From: Agaricus subrufescens
Lineage: Eukaryota > Basidiomycota > Agaricomycetes > Agaricales > Agaricaceae
Assembly (NCBI GenBank): GCA_029945375.1
Contig: CM057062.1
Span: 2,309,564-2,373,563 of the forward strand
Reading direction: 5' to 3'
Length of the DNA stretch: 64,000 nt
The notes under the pieces were generated by a model. That model made no database searches. It saw only the letters and a list, made by a program, of their open reading frames with translations, and was not told the DNA's origin. Below, piece by piece: positions 23,337-34,299 of the stretch (position 1 is the stretch's first letter; each line of letters opens with the position of its first letter). The translations under genes and the position numbers were made by a program.

Positions 23337-23865
23337 CACTGCGTGTGGGTTACAACAAACCCTAGGAGGTTTTAGTGACTTATTTTCGAGCATTTGTTAA
23401 ATCAAACTCGGAATAGACTCCGACATCTATTAGTAAGTTAATTTTGAACTTATGTTAAAACAAATTACAGCCAATTGTTCTAAATTATTTGTGTGGTTAT
23501 CATGACTCGGATAGCTAATATATGGCTAATAATAGGTTTGATAAAACTCCTATACATTATACTGAACTCATTGTATAATAAAGTCACCATAAATACCAAA
23601 TATACCACATTTCTGAAATTATGATAACTTTTTAATACAGTGCATTCACTATATTGTATGGGAGTTGTTTCTAACATATTTTTGATCATATGTTAGTTAG
23701 CCAAGTCACGAAATAGTACATAACATTTTACAAAAAACACCAGTAACTCACTCTAACATAAAATCATGATAAACTTAAAATATGATGTCAGAGCTTGTTC
23801 TGAGTTTTGATTACTCTGAAATATCAATAAGAACCCCTAGGGTTTATGGTAACCTACATGCAGTG
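23337..23865. mobile_element. 529-bp TIR element (MITE-like), copy G1
   Basis: It begins CACTGCGTGTGGGTTAC and ends GTAACCTACATGCAGTG. The inverted similarity continues for roughly 90 bp inward, through AAACCCTAGG and a TTTTAATC/TTAAATC block. TAGG directly precedes and follows it (23333-23336, 23866-23869), a candidate 4-bp target duplication. There is no coding capacity. Further family ends lie at 23922 and 34105. Confidence 0.65.
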
Positions 23866-23921
23866 TAGGACACATTCATTACTTCATCACACATTGATGA
23901 TGTACTACACATGCAATTAAA

Positions 23922-24035
23922 CACTGTGCAGGTTACCATAAACCCTAAGGGTTCTTATTGATTTATTTTGGAGTATTTTTTAATCAAAACTCAGAACAAG
24001 CTCCAAAATCATATTTTAAGTTAAAATGAGATTAC
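23922..24035. mobile_element. Second, partial copy (G2) of the 529-bp TIR family
   Basis: Starts CACTGTGCAGGTTACCATAA and matches the inverted right end of G1 for more than 90 bp. It is interrupted at about 24036 by another small TIR element. Its partner end is not adjacent; the next inverted family end is at 34105. Confidence 0.5.
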
Positions 24036-24298
24036 TGTATCATTACAACCTTATGTTCACTGTCAATTACATAAGTGTGACAGGTGTCAACGGAGTGTTA
24101 GTTCACAGTGCATTTTTGGTCTTATAAATTCCCTTTTTTAGGTATATCTTTCCATTTTGGGATATGTTTTGATGGATGGGAGGCAAGTTCAGTGTTCACA
24201 CTTGGTTCACACCCCTGTTTTCATGTTAACATGAGCTTATTTTAGTTCAAAAATTGGCCATTTAATGCTTAATGTGAACATAAGGTTGTAATGATACA
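24036..24298. mobile_element. 263-bp MITE with 25-bp inverted ends
   Basis: Left end TGTATCATTACAACCTTATG and its exact reverse complement at about 24274-24298. No ORF. It lies between the G2 fragment and the Tc1 end. Confidence 0.6.
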
Positions 24299-24301
24299 AT
24301 A

Positions 24302-25395
24302 CAGTGGCTCAAAAAACTGTCCCAATGCTTTGAAGTATTCAACTGTTTCAGCTATAGCGCCATGGGAACAGTTCAAAACCTTATGTAATAATTATCTATT
24401 GTAGTCTAGCATGTGATCTACTGGTAGCATTTTAGAATACATAAATTGATTGGAAATTGATTGAGAAATCAAATCAACAAAATAATTAATCATTGGGACA
24501 GTTTTTTGACTCTCTACTCTTGTTGTAACTAATACTTGATATGACCACCTTTAGCCTTGATAACTGCCTGGCACCTCCTAGGCATACTTTCTATAAGTCT
24601 TTTACACTCTTCTGAAGTGATTTTGTTCCACTCTTCAGCCACAAATCATGAACTCCTCTAGGTGGTTTGAGAAATTCCTTTGACTTGTCCCTGAGGTTGA
24701 TCCAAAGGTGTTCAATGGGGTTTAAGTCAGAAGATTGGGCAGGCCAGACTAGGACTTTGATGTTATTGTCTTTAAACCACTTGTCTGTTCTTTTTGCCAT
24801 GTGCTTGGGATTATTATCATGTTGGAATATCCTCTTCCCCTCCTCCATCTCTAGTGTTTCAAAGCTGTTAACAACTCCAGTGGCCAAAGTATCACAGTAT
24901 TGCTCAGAATCCATGATACCTGAACCTCTGTAAGCATCCCAACTCCCTCCCATCCCATACAGCCCCATACCATAAGGTTATTCCCCCCTCCATGTTTGAC
25001 TGCAGGAGTAGTAGTCTTATCAGAAGGGCTCTCACCATTTTTCTTCCATGTATGTCAGAAAACTAAAACTGGCCTGATCCCCTTATGTTTGCCTGATCTG
25101 AAAAATGGCCTGATGCTTTCTGACCCACCCTGATTAGACTGCCTGATCTTACCTGATCCTATAGGATCATGAACCTGAAGGCCAATGGTATCTGATTTGG
25201 TAGAATCAGGCAAATGTAAACTGATTTAGCTTGATCAGGTTAATTTCAGTTTTCCAACATATACATCCTTCCATCTGACTGAATCCTATTAATCTTGGTT
25301 TCATCTGACCACAAGATGCTTTTCCAGTCCTCCACTATCCAATTCTTGTGGTAATGAGCAAATTTGAGATGGTCTCTTCTATGTTGCTGTTTGAG
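24302..25395 (-). pseudogene. Tc1/mariner transposase relic
   Basis: Its left end is CAGTGGCTCAAAAAACTGTC (24302), with an inverted copy at about 24487-24503. The minus-strand coding remains, in pieces, the DDE domain of a Tc1-type transposase: an upstream block with LKFAHYHKNWIVEDW and SILWSDETKINRIQSDGR (about 25380-25265), then IFQHDNNPKHMAKRTDKWF and VLVWPAQSSDLNPIEHLW (about 24840-24690). The last is the family signature around the third catalytic residue. Most of the DNA-binding N-terminal region is missing, where the inverted-repeat element at 25.4 kb begins, and a 211-bp MITE splits the gene at 25051. Not functional. Confidence 0.85.
25051..25261. mobile_element. 211-bp MITE inside the Tc1 transposase, TA-bounded
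   Basis: The ends are TATGTCAGAAAACTAAAACT and, inverted, TATGTTGGAAAACTGAAATT; every difference between them is a transition. TA is at both borders (25051-25052, 25260-25261), as expected for Tc1/mariner-type insertion. Removing it rejoins the transposase reading. Confidence 0.7.
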
Positions 25396-25412
25396 GAGAG
25401 GTCATTTCATCT

Positions 25413-27230
25413 TTACATAGGTGCGGTTGATGTGGGCTGTCCATGAGTAAGTGCAAGAGATCATGAGGGTTGTGCATGGATGTATGTGGATGCTTGGTTC
25501 AATGTATGGGACTCGCAAGGCCTGGACACAGACCCACAAGTACTCATGAGTAGTGGCATGGGAACAACAAGGTGTCTGTGCAGACAGACATGGGTGCACA
25601 TGGACCAATGAGGATCAATGTGGAAAAGCATTCAAAGGGGGGAAGTGAATGAAATAAAGCAAAGAATTAATACCATATACATGTACTATTCATGTCTAAG
25701 TTGCTTTGTTACATGTATCTCCCTCATTCTTGCTCAATTTGAAAAGACCTTTTGTATTCAATAGGGATAGTCAATAGCTACTGCTCTATGCTTTTATTAG
25801 AAGATATTATAGAAGAAATGTGTTTATAAACTATATTTTGTACCCTGGAAATGCAAATTTGCAGACATGCTCACTGCAGCCTTTTTGTCATCAAAGTGTA
25901 ATTGGATTATATGTCCCCCATTTCCTCTTGAAAAGTTGCAAAGCTACATTTGCTGGAAAGCCCTTTTGCATAGTTTTGTCTCCATATACTGTATATTTTG
26001 TCTAGAACAGCCAGGAACTGCACCCACAACAGCTCCTTTTGTACCAAGAATTTTAGTAGCTTATATCTTTCCCATATTTTAGCCTAATATTGCACAAGTA
26101 CATTTGTTGGAAAGCCCTTAACAAGGGCTCTCTATCGATGTGCATTTCATTTGGAGGAACCCAAAAATGCGCTCACAGTAGCCCTTTTTGTGCCCTGGAA
26201 AAGCGCTGCCATATCAGGCAATATGCTGCTCAGTACCACATAATACTGCATAAATATAGACATATTATGTATATTAAAGTATATTTCAAATTTCATAACA
26301 ATTGAGCAACCATTTATTGCACTACCACTCTGATGGGACTGATGGGATTGTTGATGGGAGGAGTGATGGTGATGGCAGAAATGATGTATCAATGAACAAG
26401 ATTGATGCCCAGATTAGCTTTTGATGGCCTGATTGCCTATTGATGGCCAGAATGATGGGTAAAATGGTGGGTAATGAAATGAAAATGGTTATGAAGATAT
26501 GCAATGAATGAAGAAGTCTATTGGAACAATGAAGAAATAGTTATGAAGATATGCAATGAAGGAAGAAATCCATGGGAAGGATATATAATGAATGAAGATT
26601 TTATAGGAAGAGTGGGTTGGTAGTTATGATAATGAAAGGTCATCAGGAATTATGAAGATTGCATCTTTGGATAGTCCCAATAAATTATCATTAAGTTGCT
26701 AGCTACTAGTGGATTGAGTGAGGATGATCAGTGTGGTCAGTAAGAGGTCCAAATGCAGGTTGGTCAGTGTAGCCACAGCATGATTGCACACACCAACAAA
26801 TGGTGTGGAATAGATGTAGATGAATCTCAAATTATCTGTTGGGTCTATTAGTGGGTGGGTAGTTATGATAATAAAAGGTTATCAGGAATTATGAAGATTG
26901 CATCTTTGGATACACCCAATAATCATCAATAAAGTGCTAGCTACCCCTCCTCAGTCTGCAGCAATCCTCAGTCAGTCTGTGTCAATCCTTGCTCAGTCCA
27001 CATTGATCCTTGCTCAGTCCACATTGATCCTCATTGGTCCATGTGCACCTGTGTCTGTCTGCACAGACACCTTGTTGTTTCCATGCCACTACTCATGAGT
27101 ACTTGTGGGTCTGCGTCCAGGCCTTGCAAGTCCCATACATTGAACCAAGCATCCACACACATCCATACACAACCCTCATGATCTCTTGAGCTTACTCATG
27201 GACAGCCCACAACAACCACACCTACCTGCA
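25413..27230. mobile_element. Element with inverted repeats of about 210 bp
   Basis: 25418-25623 and 27010-27228 are inverted copies with a few mismatches (shared core GGGCTGTCCATGAGTAAG). The interior is non-coding: 25624-26400 is a repeat copy also found inverted at 36830-37520; 26330-26580 is rich in GATGG/GATGAA words; and an 85-bp direct repeat lies at about 26630-26712 and 26862-26945. Just inside the right arm, CTCAGTCCACATTGATCCTT-like units are repeated. No transposase was found, so the class is unknown. Confidence 0.5.
25624..26400. repeat. Dispersed non-coding repeat, copy 1
   Basis: Matches 36830-37520 in the opposite orientation over several blocks (for example ATAAAGCAAAGAA.TAATACC with the following CATATACATG). 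AT-rich, nearly without CpG, no ORF of note. Confidence 0.6.
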
Positions 27231-27239
27231 TTGTTTGAC

Positions 27240-29700
27240 CAGAGACCATATCACTTGATTAGTTAAGTAACCTGGTTGGGTACATTATAACTCCTGGTCT
27301 CTGGCATGAGCATGGTTTACAGATACCTAGAAGGGTTATTTGTGATGAAGAGCCCAATTTCACATTCATAGGGAACATTGGTCTCATGTTATCTTTGGCA
27401 AATTCAGGCCACATCCATCTTTGAGGTTGTAGAGATACATTGAGTAAGTAGAAATCATATGCTTTCTCAGCAAGGAATTTAGATGCAATGGATACTTCAC
27501 ATTCTTGTGGTGCATGACTATCAGTCAAATATTCATTGGTTTGCTTAATGAACCTGAAGAATTTTTGAATTCAGTTGAAGGAGAACCATCATATTTTTTG
27601 GGCGGAATAGGTTTGAACAGTGAGCAGGCATTATCTCTAGTCCTGGACCTTTGATTGGTCCTGATTCTGTGGTTAACCAAGCTCTCATAGCTTGAGTCCA
27701 ATGAAGCATCATTTGTTGTGGTCTCTGATGATGAGTTGCTGGTACTGCTAGAATCACTGGATGAACTAGATGGGGAGTCTGATAAGTCAGATGGTTGGTG
27801 TTTGCTTTTGGGATCACTTGGTATTGGCAAGGAGATGGGAGACTCATTCTGCTGGTGAGAGGATTTCCTTTTGGAGTTTCTCTTTTTATGATTAGGTTGA
27901 CCTCTTTTGCTTTGTTTAAGCTTCTTTTTATGCTGTCTTGGGTTTTCGGCTTTTTCAGGAGCAGCTAATCATGTCTCAGTTTGTTGAAAGTAGTTTCTTG
28001 GATTAACCATGTCAATTGGTCTATTGATCCCTGATGTATTTAAGCCAATATTTTCAGTATGTGAGTGTTCTCTGTTTATATTGTAGTTTTCTTGGATAAA
28101 TTTGCTTATTCCTAAGCCTTGTCCTTGGCTATTTTGTGTATCCCTTGAGTTTAATTGACTACCTCTCTCCAGTGTATTAGTCTTGGACATTGTGCTGCTT
28201 TGCCTCTTTGGGTCTCCTGACTCTTTTATTTAAAATATGTCTCACTTCTTCCAAAGCACAGTGTTGAGAATCTGGGTCCAGTCCGGCTTCTGGGATACCA
28301 GGGTTACCCCAATTTCTGGGATCAACATGTTTTCCTTTTTCTTTTGAGGGTCCAGCTTTAGCCATGTTTGCTATTGTGACATTTGCATTTCTGTTGGTGA
28401 TGATATCCCTCTGTTCATCAGTGAGATTGGTGGCCACCATACTGATGTCTTGAGTCCACTGTTTGTCATTTGATTGTGAAGGGGACTCATCCTCTATGGG
28501 ATTTATAGATTATAAGGCTGTATAAAATTTTTTGTTCCTACTAGATTTGACATTTTCATTTGGAGCCAGGAGCAGAGCGCTCATGGAGTTGACTACTTCT
28601 TTGAAATCATGAGATATATTGTTCAAACTAGTTTTGTCTTTATACTCAATGCTTGCATCCAAGACATTGGGGCTTGTGTACAAGGTTGGGGATTTCCCCT
28701 TATTGTCTGTGGAAGGGGTTGGATCACCTCATGGGTCAATGACTTCAACTTCTGATTGAGGTACGAGGACCTCACTTGATACAGGAGGTCTTGTTATGAA
28801 TTCTTCTTCCAAGTAGTGAAGTGTGGGCTCAGCTCAGCTCAAAAGCCCAGGCTTGGGCTCAGCTTTGTAGGGCTTGGGCTTTCAAAAATGCTGAGCCAAG
28901 CCCAGCAGGTGGGCTTGGGCTCAGCTCAGCTCAGCTTGGGCCTGAGCCCAGGCTTGTTAGTGGGCAAGCTGATTTTTTTAAGGCTTCCAAATTTGCTTGG
29001 TCTGTCCAGTTTTCACTTATTTGTAGGCAGTTCTCATGATTTTTGGGCATGTTCTAATATGCTTTCATCATGTTAGGGGCAAAGTGTGTCATCAACAATT
29101 GTGGGGAGTCAGTTTAATGCCTTTCCCATGGTCATTAGAATCCAGAGCAAGCAAATGGGCAGCATGGACATCCTTTTGATGAGAAGTAGTGGCATCAGCA
29201 ACATCACTATCTAAGCTTTCTGAGTGGTTGCTGATCCCACTGAGCACCAGCAGCTGCAGCTGCAATCAATGCCATAGGTTCAACTTCAAACCCCGCTCTG
29301 GGATGAAGCCTGGGCTCAGGCCCTGGGCTTGGGCCTGCTCATATCCCAAGCCAAGCCCAAGCCAAGCCCAGGCCCTCCTGCGGGCTCAGCTCGGCTCAGG
29401 CCTCAGGCCCGAGCCTGCACTTCACTACTTCCAAGGGAGGAAGGAGGTGAGCAGGGACTGGTAGTCCAGGGGCTGTGCTAAAGAGAATTTTTTGGTTGAT
29501 TTTTGAGAGATGGGCTCACCTTTAAGTTCATCTTGTGGGGAGCTTGGAGTGACACGGCTACATAGATTGTATCGAGACATATTGTTGACGTTGTTTAGGG
29601 GTTTGATGACTATAGAAGTTAATTCTTTTTGGTTGACTGATTGGATTACCTGGGTGGCCAAACCGGGGTTTTCCAGACGTCGAGAGAGTATAGAGTTTTT
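27240..29700 (-). pseudogene. Ty3/Gypsy gag relic, interrupted by a hAT-like insert
   Basis: The minus strand from about 29661 reads NNVNNMSRYNLCSRVTPSS (a typical gag N-terminus of basidiomycete Gypsy elements), continues beyond the insert at 28814-29427 with SSEVLVPQSEVEVIDP, VATNLTDEQRDIITNRNANV, a Ser-rich stretch and PPKKYDGSPSTEF, and reaches capsid-like FLAEKAYDFYLLNVSLQPQR. Stops and frame changes break it into at least five pieces. No RT, integrase or zinc knuckle is present downstream, so only the gag end remains. 29728-29930 may be the remains of its LTR, but no second LTR was found. Confidence 0.65.
28814..29427. mobile_element. 614-bp hAT-like non-autonomous element with perfect 8-bp TSD
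   Basis: Flanked by CTTCCAAG on both sides (28806-28813 and 29428-29435). The inverted ends are TAGTGAAGTGTGGGCTC and TAGTGAAGTGCAGGCTC. The subterminal 100 bp on each side are dense in GGCTC/GCCCAAG words, as in many hAT elements. No transposase. It sits in the gag relic. Confidence 0.85.
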
Positions 29701-30131
29701 TAAGAGAAGATAGTTGGGGGTTGTCGAAAATATGTAACGTGAGCAGTAGCGGTCACGCTACACTAGAGACTTTCAGTCGGAGGAATCGACAGGGTAAAAC
29801 TATCGGTTTAAGAAAATCTAACCAGTACAAACAGTAAAGACTACTTTATATACTAGGTATGCTGTTTGTCCTGGATGGATAAAGAAAACATAAAGAAATA
29901 CGAGGTCACGATACTAGACGTTGATAGCCGACGCTACAAAGAGGCGTTATCATATATGTATATATGATCGCGTGGCCAACCCACTGATTCAAATGACAGA
30001 CAATCAGTCCGCGACCTCGAAAAAACAAATCATCGCTGTTTGGGCAGGATGGTCGGTGACGAAGGAGTACACACCCGAAGAACAGGCTGGCCAGCCACCA
30101 CTCAGGGAGATCGTGACCGGGCTCTCGTTAG
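29701..30131. other. Gap: possible LTR remnant and coiled-coil gene promoter
   Basis: 29728-29930 has LTR-like composition with a TATA-like TTTATATACTAG (about 29843), but its borders are not defined. 29993-30112 is an open stretch from an ATG (TSKKQIIAVWAGWSVTKEY) that I could not join to the gene that follows. Confidence 0.3.
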
Positions 30132-31441
30132 ATGTCACAAATCAGCTTGTCCGGGACTTCAGTGTCAACCCTCCAAGTTTCCGTCGCGCCCTACCCATTC
30201 CCGCCTGTGGGTACCACTGCTAGCTTCCTTGACTCCTTCCTTGAATCTTCACTTGTCTTAGATCCAGAGAACTCGACTCTTGCGGATATGCCTAACGATA
30301 CGCCCCTCGTAGTCCTGGTTTCACACCCGCGGAGTTTTACAGAAAATGTCAAGCAAAGCATCCACCAACAGCGTAATGTCCTATGTTCAAATTGTCTTTG
30401 TCGTATATTTAATCATAGTGGTAACTAGGTGACACGTTGTCCGAAATTCGGGAGATGATGGCCCAATTGCAGCAGCAAAATGACAAGAAGATGGAAGGGA
30501 TGCAGAAAACGATGAGCGAAACGATAGACAAAAAGGAGCGTCAAAACAATAGCAAGATGGAAGAGTTGCGCAAGACACTTAACAGAGAACATGACAAAAA
30601 GATAGAAGAGTTGCAGAAAACGATGAACGAAACGATAGACAAAAAGGAGCGTCAAAACAGTACCAAGATGGAAGAGTTGCGCAAGGCACTTAACAGAGAA
30701 CATGACAAAAAGATAGAAGAGTTACAGAAGACGCTAAACGGACAACGGGACAAGAAGATAGAAGAGATTCGGAAAGCAATGAACCAAAGGATAAACGAAA
30801 AGGAACGTCAGAACAATAAGAAGATGGAAGATATGCGGGAAACGATCGACGGACAGCATGACAAGAAGATGGAAGAGATGCGGAGAACGATCAACGGGCA
30901 ACATGACAGGAAGATAGAAAAGATGGAGCGGCAACATGAGGAGGAGATCGACAGCTTGAAGAATGATCTGAAGGATACAAAACAAAAAACGACCCAACTC
31001 GAACGGAATCTGGCGGACCTGCGGACCTCGCACGAACAGCTACGACGTGTAAGTTGCCCAATTTTCTTACCACGCCCAGACTTATATTTCCAGTCCATTT
31101 TCTATTTGCATCTCCGGTACCTCCTCGATCAAGCACGGAGCAAAATCGCAGCAGAGTTTGAAAAGAAGACTTGGGATTCGCTTTTGAAAACCTATCCAGA
31201 CAAACCGGCTCTGGTAGGACACATTTACTCTCATTTCGCTAATTCCTCCACCGCGCTTTCCGACAAATGCATCCGTCTCCTTTGTTATCCCAGCGATATC
31301 CGTGATGAGGGTGATCATACAGCTCATAGTGCAACAAAAGATGAGGTTCTTCTCGCTATCATGGAGTTGCAGGTGCGGAATCATCGTGCAGAACTGGCGA
31401 TGTTATTTCACTATGTGTTTGGGGATCATCTGGCTGTTTGA
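30132..31441 (+). CDS. Coiled-coil protein with internal heptad-type repeats, function unknown
   Basis: Read as three exons: 30132-30372, 30429-31048 and 31094-31441. The introns are GTAATG...CTAG and a 45-bp GTAAGT...TTCCAG that keeps frame. The N-terminal 80 residues are globular-looking (STLADMPNDTPLVVLVSHP). Residues of about 85-275 form a long charged coiled coil with a duplicated unit of about 40 residues (DKKERQNNSKMEELRKTLNR and DKKERQNSTKMEELRKALNR) and then shorter KKMEEMRRTINGQHD-type units. The C-terminal 110 residues are helical (LLDQARSKIAAEFEKKTWDS, ELAMLFHYVFGDHLAV). No enzyme motif. An alternative upstream ATG at 29993 would need an intron I cannot place. It lies head-to-tail with the HSF gene 150 bp downstream. 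Confidence 0.6.
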
Positions 31442-31589
31442 GTACCCTAGTTTCTTTTTAAGCCGAATAGATTGATATTCATCAGTACGCTTTACGTACT
31501 TCGGAACTCTCCCTTTCTCCACCGCGTCCATTCTCATACTTTATAGCCCATTGCCTTCCTCGTTCCATCTCCCCATCTCCCCGCTCCCC

Positions 31590-33504
31590 ATGGCTGATCT
31601 CTACCCTCCTGCCCACGCCCGCTCGCAACACTCCTCCCCTTCCCCCCCAGCTTCCAGATCGTATACCCCCAGCTCATCTCCTCTCAGCACTCCACCCCCA
31701 ACAATGCCTCCTCCGAACATAATGATCCCCCCGGCCCCTCCAAATCAAATCCTGACCACCGGCCACCCAAAACAGAGTACCTTTCTCACCAAGCTACCTT
31801 TCTCACCAAGCTACCTTTCTCACCAAGCTATATGCGTACGTGCCGACCGCTCACAGCTCTCCGTCTCGCTCACTCCTTCTCCGAAAGCCTTCTTGAGCTG
31901 CCAGAGAACCACCACATGATTCGCTGGGACCCACCCGGCGAACATATCATCGTCGAGCTTGCTCTCCATGTCCTTCCAAGCATTTATTGTCAATCGAGAT
32001 TCGCGAGCTTCACCCGGCAACTAAATGTCTGCCTTCTTTCATTCTCCATTCTCTTCCTTAATTCACCACCGCCATGTTCTTTTAGATCTATGGTTTCATA
32101 CGCAAAGTTAAGCTGCGCAATGTCGATCCCGCCATCGATGACCCCGACGCGAGTACATGGTGTAAGTGCCCCGATTCGCGTGACCCGTCAACCGATCGTT
32201 GTTGATTATTGTGGCAATACAGCGCCCCCGACTCTCAATCGCCACTCCTCGCCCGAAGTCGTAGCCAACTTCAAGCGCAGAGTCCCGCCCCGTCTCCCAA
32301 AACCCCGCAAGCGCGATATCCACGGCCAGCCACCTGTTCCACTCCCTCGCTCTGCAATCGGCTTGGGCTCCGTCCCTCTCACCGTTCCATCCTCGTCATC
32401 AGTCCCAATGCGAGAGCAAAGCGCGTCATCTGTCTCCCCCTCAAGCCGGCCTACCACTGGATACTCTATGTCGTCTCTACCATATCGGGAGGATCTCCAT
32501 GATTATGCCCGACCAAACTCTAGCCACCACCGACCAAACTCCCCTCAGCTCCCCCAGTCCTCGAAATCCAGTTATCCCACTGGAACCCTTAGTGTTCGTC
32601 GCGATCGCCGGCACAGTCACGCGACGAGCCCTTATCCCAGCCCTTATGACCATCGCGATCAACGACCCTCAAGTTCCCCGCAGCCAGTTGATGACCACCA
32701 ATCGTCAGGGATTCCTCGAGTGCGGAGTAACTGCTTTCAGCCGGCGCATATAGCTTCAACCCTTCGCAAAATGAGTTTTCCTATTCAGCGTCACCGGGCG
32801 CAGTCAACCATACATGGATTCAACGAATGAAACTAATGGCTGCAGTCATCGGAACGTGCGACGCTCAACATCAACGTCTTCTATATCTGCTGTGAATGGT
32901 GAAGTTCAAGGTGAAGGCGACCCTCTGCAAACGCTAGCAGCTTCAAGGCCTCTGAACCACCGCTGGTTCCCTTTGAACCTGACTTTGTAAGTATCCTGCA
33001 TGTCTCCGTTCAAGTTAGGTTAAACATGTTTTCCAGGGCTGGGACACTAATGGAGACACAGCTACTGCTGTAGAATTTGTAAGTATCCATTTATCCCTGT
33101 TACAGGTAAATTAAACATGTTTTTGAGGGCTGGGCAACTAGCGGTGGCATGGCGGCTCCTGCGAAATATGTAAGCATCCCGTACGCCTCCTTTCCAGTTA
33201 AGTTGAACATATTTTGCAGGGCTGGGGCACTAATGGAGACACAGCTGCTGCTGTAGAATTTGTAAGTATCCCGTTTGTCCCTGTTTCAGGTAAATTAAAC
33301 ATGTTTTCAACGTGTTTTTGAGGGTTGGGCAACTAGTGGTAGCATGGCGGCTCCTGCTGTGTCTGGATGGACGGTTCCAGCAAATTCTGAAGAATCGGTA
33401 ACTATCCGGTACTAACAACAGTGGGTTTGTTGCAGCAGAGGCAGCGGAGTCCCAACAGGATCTCTAGTCAATTATCTATAAGCTTTCAGTCTATTATTAG
33501 CTAA
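31590..33504 (+). CDS. HSF-type DNA-binding transcription factor locus, frameshifted as sequenced
   Basis: A predicted nuclear regulator. The start ATG at 31590 begins MADLYPPAHARSQ and a Ser/Pro-rich leader, then the HSF domain: KQSTFLTKL, LELPENHHMIRWDPPGEHII, LPSIYCQSRFASFTRQLN, and after an intron (32027-32085) IYGFIRKVKLRNVDPAIDDP, ASTW, another intron (32162-32222), and TLNRHSSPEVVANFKRRVP. A long Ser/Pro/Arg-rich tail follows. At 31779-31829 a 17-bp sequence stands three times. One copy would join in frame to the next exon as KLYALLELPEN, so the 34 extra bases shift the frame inside the first helix. The 3' part is uncertain: the tail ORF meets TGA at 32828-32830, whereas the mini-exons at 33037-33397 and the final exon (33436-33504, TAA) are in consistent phase 0 with the exon ending at 32986. 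A splice between them or a second small gene is needed. Confidence 0.65.
31779..31829 (+). repeat. 17-bp direct repeat x3 in the HSF domain
   Basis: ACCTTTCTCACCAAGCT occurs three times without mismatch (31779-31795, 31796-31812, 31813-31829), just before the exon-1 donor at 31836. The net excess of 34 bp is not a multiple of three. Confidence 0.95.
33037..33397 (+). repeat. Tandem 42-nt mini-exons separated by about 50-60-bp introns
   Basis: 33037-33078, 33128-33169 and 33220-33261 are each 42 nt and phase 0-0; 33323-33397 is a 75-nt extended copy. They encode GWDTNGDTATAVEF, GWATSGGMAAPAKY, GWGTNGDTAAAVEF and GWATSGSMAAPAV plus a tail, i.e. an A-B-A-B pattern. Each is preceded by an intron starting GTAAGTATCC or GTAAGCATCC with a shared AAACATGTTTT block before the acceptor. 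The preceding exon ends at 32986 (PLVPFEPDF) in the same phase. Confidence 0.75.
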
Positions 33505-33927
33505 AAATGACATCGGAGAGCAGGTAAGACGAGCTCAAGGATTATCTGCTCTTCGTCAATAGTCCAATAGCCATTATAAGTGCCAGATGTAATATAGGAC
33601 CAACGATTCCATCATGCCTCATCTCCACCAGTCCACCTGTCAGTGACTATCCTTGAGTAGGAAATTTAGTCGAGAAGTGTTCTAGAAGCCTATATTTACC
33701 AACTTTCATGGTGGTGGCAATAGAAGTTAAAGTGAAGTAGAAACCCATGAATCAAAAAGTGGTTCATAGATGAAAATCACGTTGGGAAACATAAACGGAT
33801 GACTGGACAGCACACCACAAAACCCAAATCTCTAAAGTTAACAGGGCATATGGGTCAGTGTTGTGTGACTCATGAGTATTGGTCAGCCTCATGAACACGG
33901 ATCATGGGTAACTCATGAGTATGTTAG
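33505..33927. other. 3' flank of the HSF locus, nothing recognised
   Basis: No ORF or domain. 33860-33925 repeats the word CTCATGAGTA three times. CpG becomes rare from about 33.9 kb, marking the change to old repeat DNA. Confidence 0.35.
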
Positions 33928-34105
33928 CTAGCCGAGTCATGATAAACACACAAATAATTTAGAACAATTGGCTGTAATTTGTTTTAACATAAGTTCAAAA
34001 TTAATTTACTAATAGATGTCGGAGTCTATTTCAAGTTTGATTTAACAAATGCTCGAAAATAAGTCACTAAAACCTCCTAGGGTTTATTGTAACCCACATG
34101 CAGTG
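33928..34105. mobile_element. Inverted partial copy of the G-family TIR element
   Basis: Almost the exact reverse complement of 23337-23515, ending GGGTTTATTGTAACCCACAT then GCAGTG at 34105. Only one end of the element is present here. Confidence 0.7.
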
Positions 34106-34299
34106 CATAGTTGGCTCAAAACACAAACCTTATGATGCTGTCAAGGTTGAATTGAAATTCCTATTTTTATATTATGGAATCAAACAAAAGTCATTTATGG
34201 TATGACAAGGGTATCTTTTTTTGTGTAAGTAAAGCTGCTTCTTAGAATTGTGAATCTATGTCTCAATTAATGATAATTTGGGATATATAAGCAGAGTCA

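Noticed and set aside
28816..29464. Small ORFs in the hAT-like element
   Set aside because: They are low-complexity translations of GGGCTTGGGCT-type subterminal repeats and have no domain.
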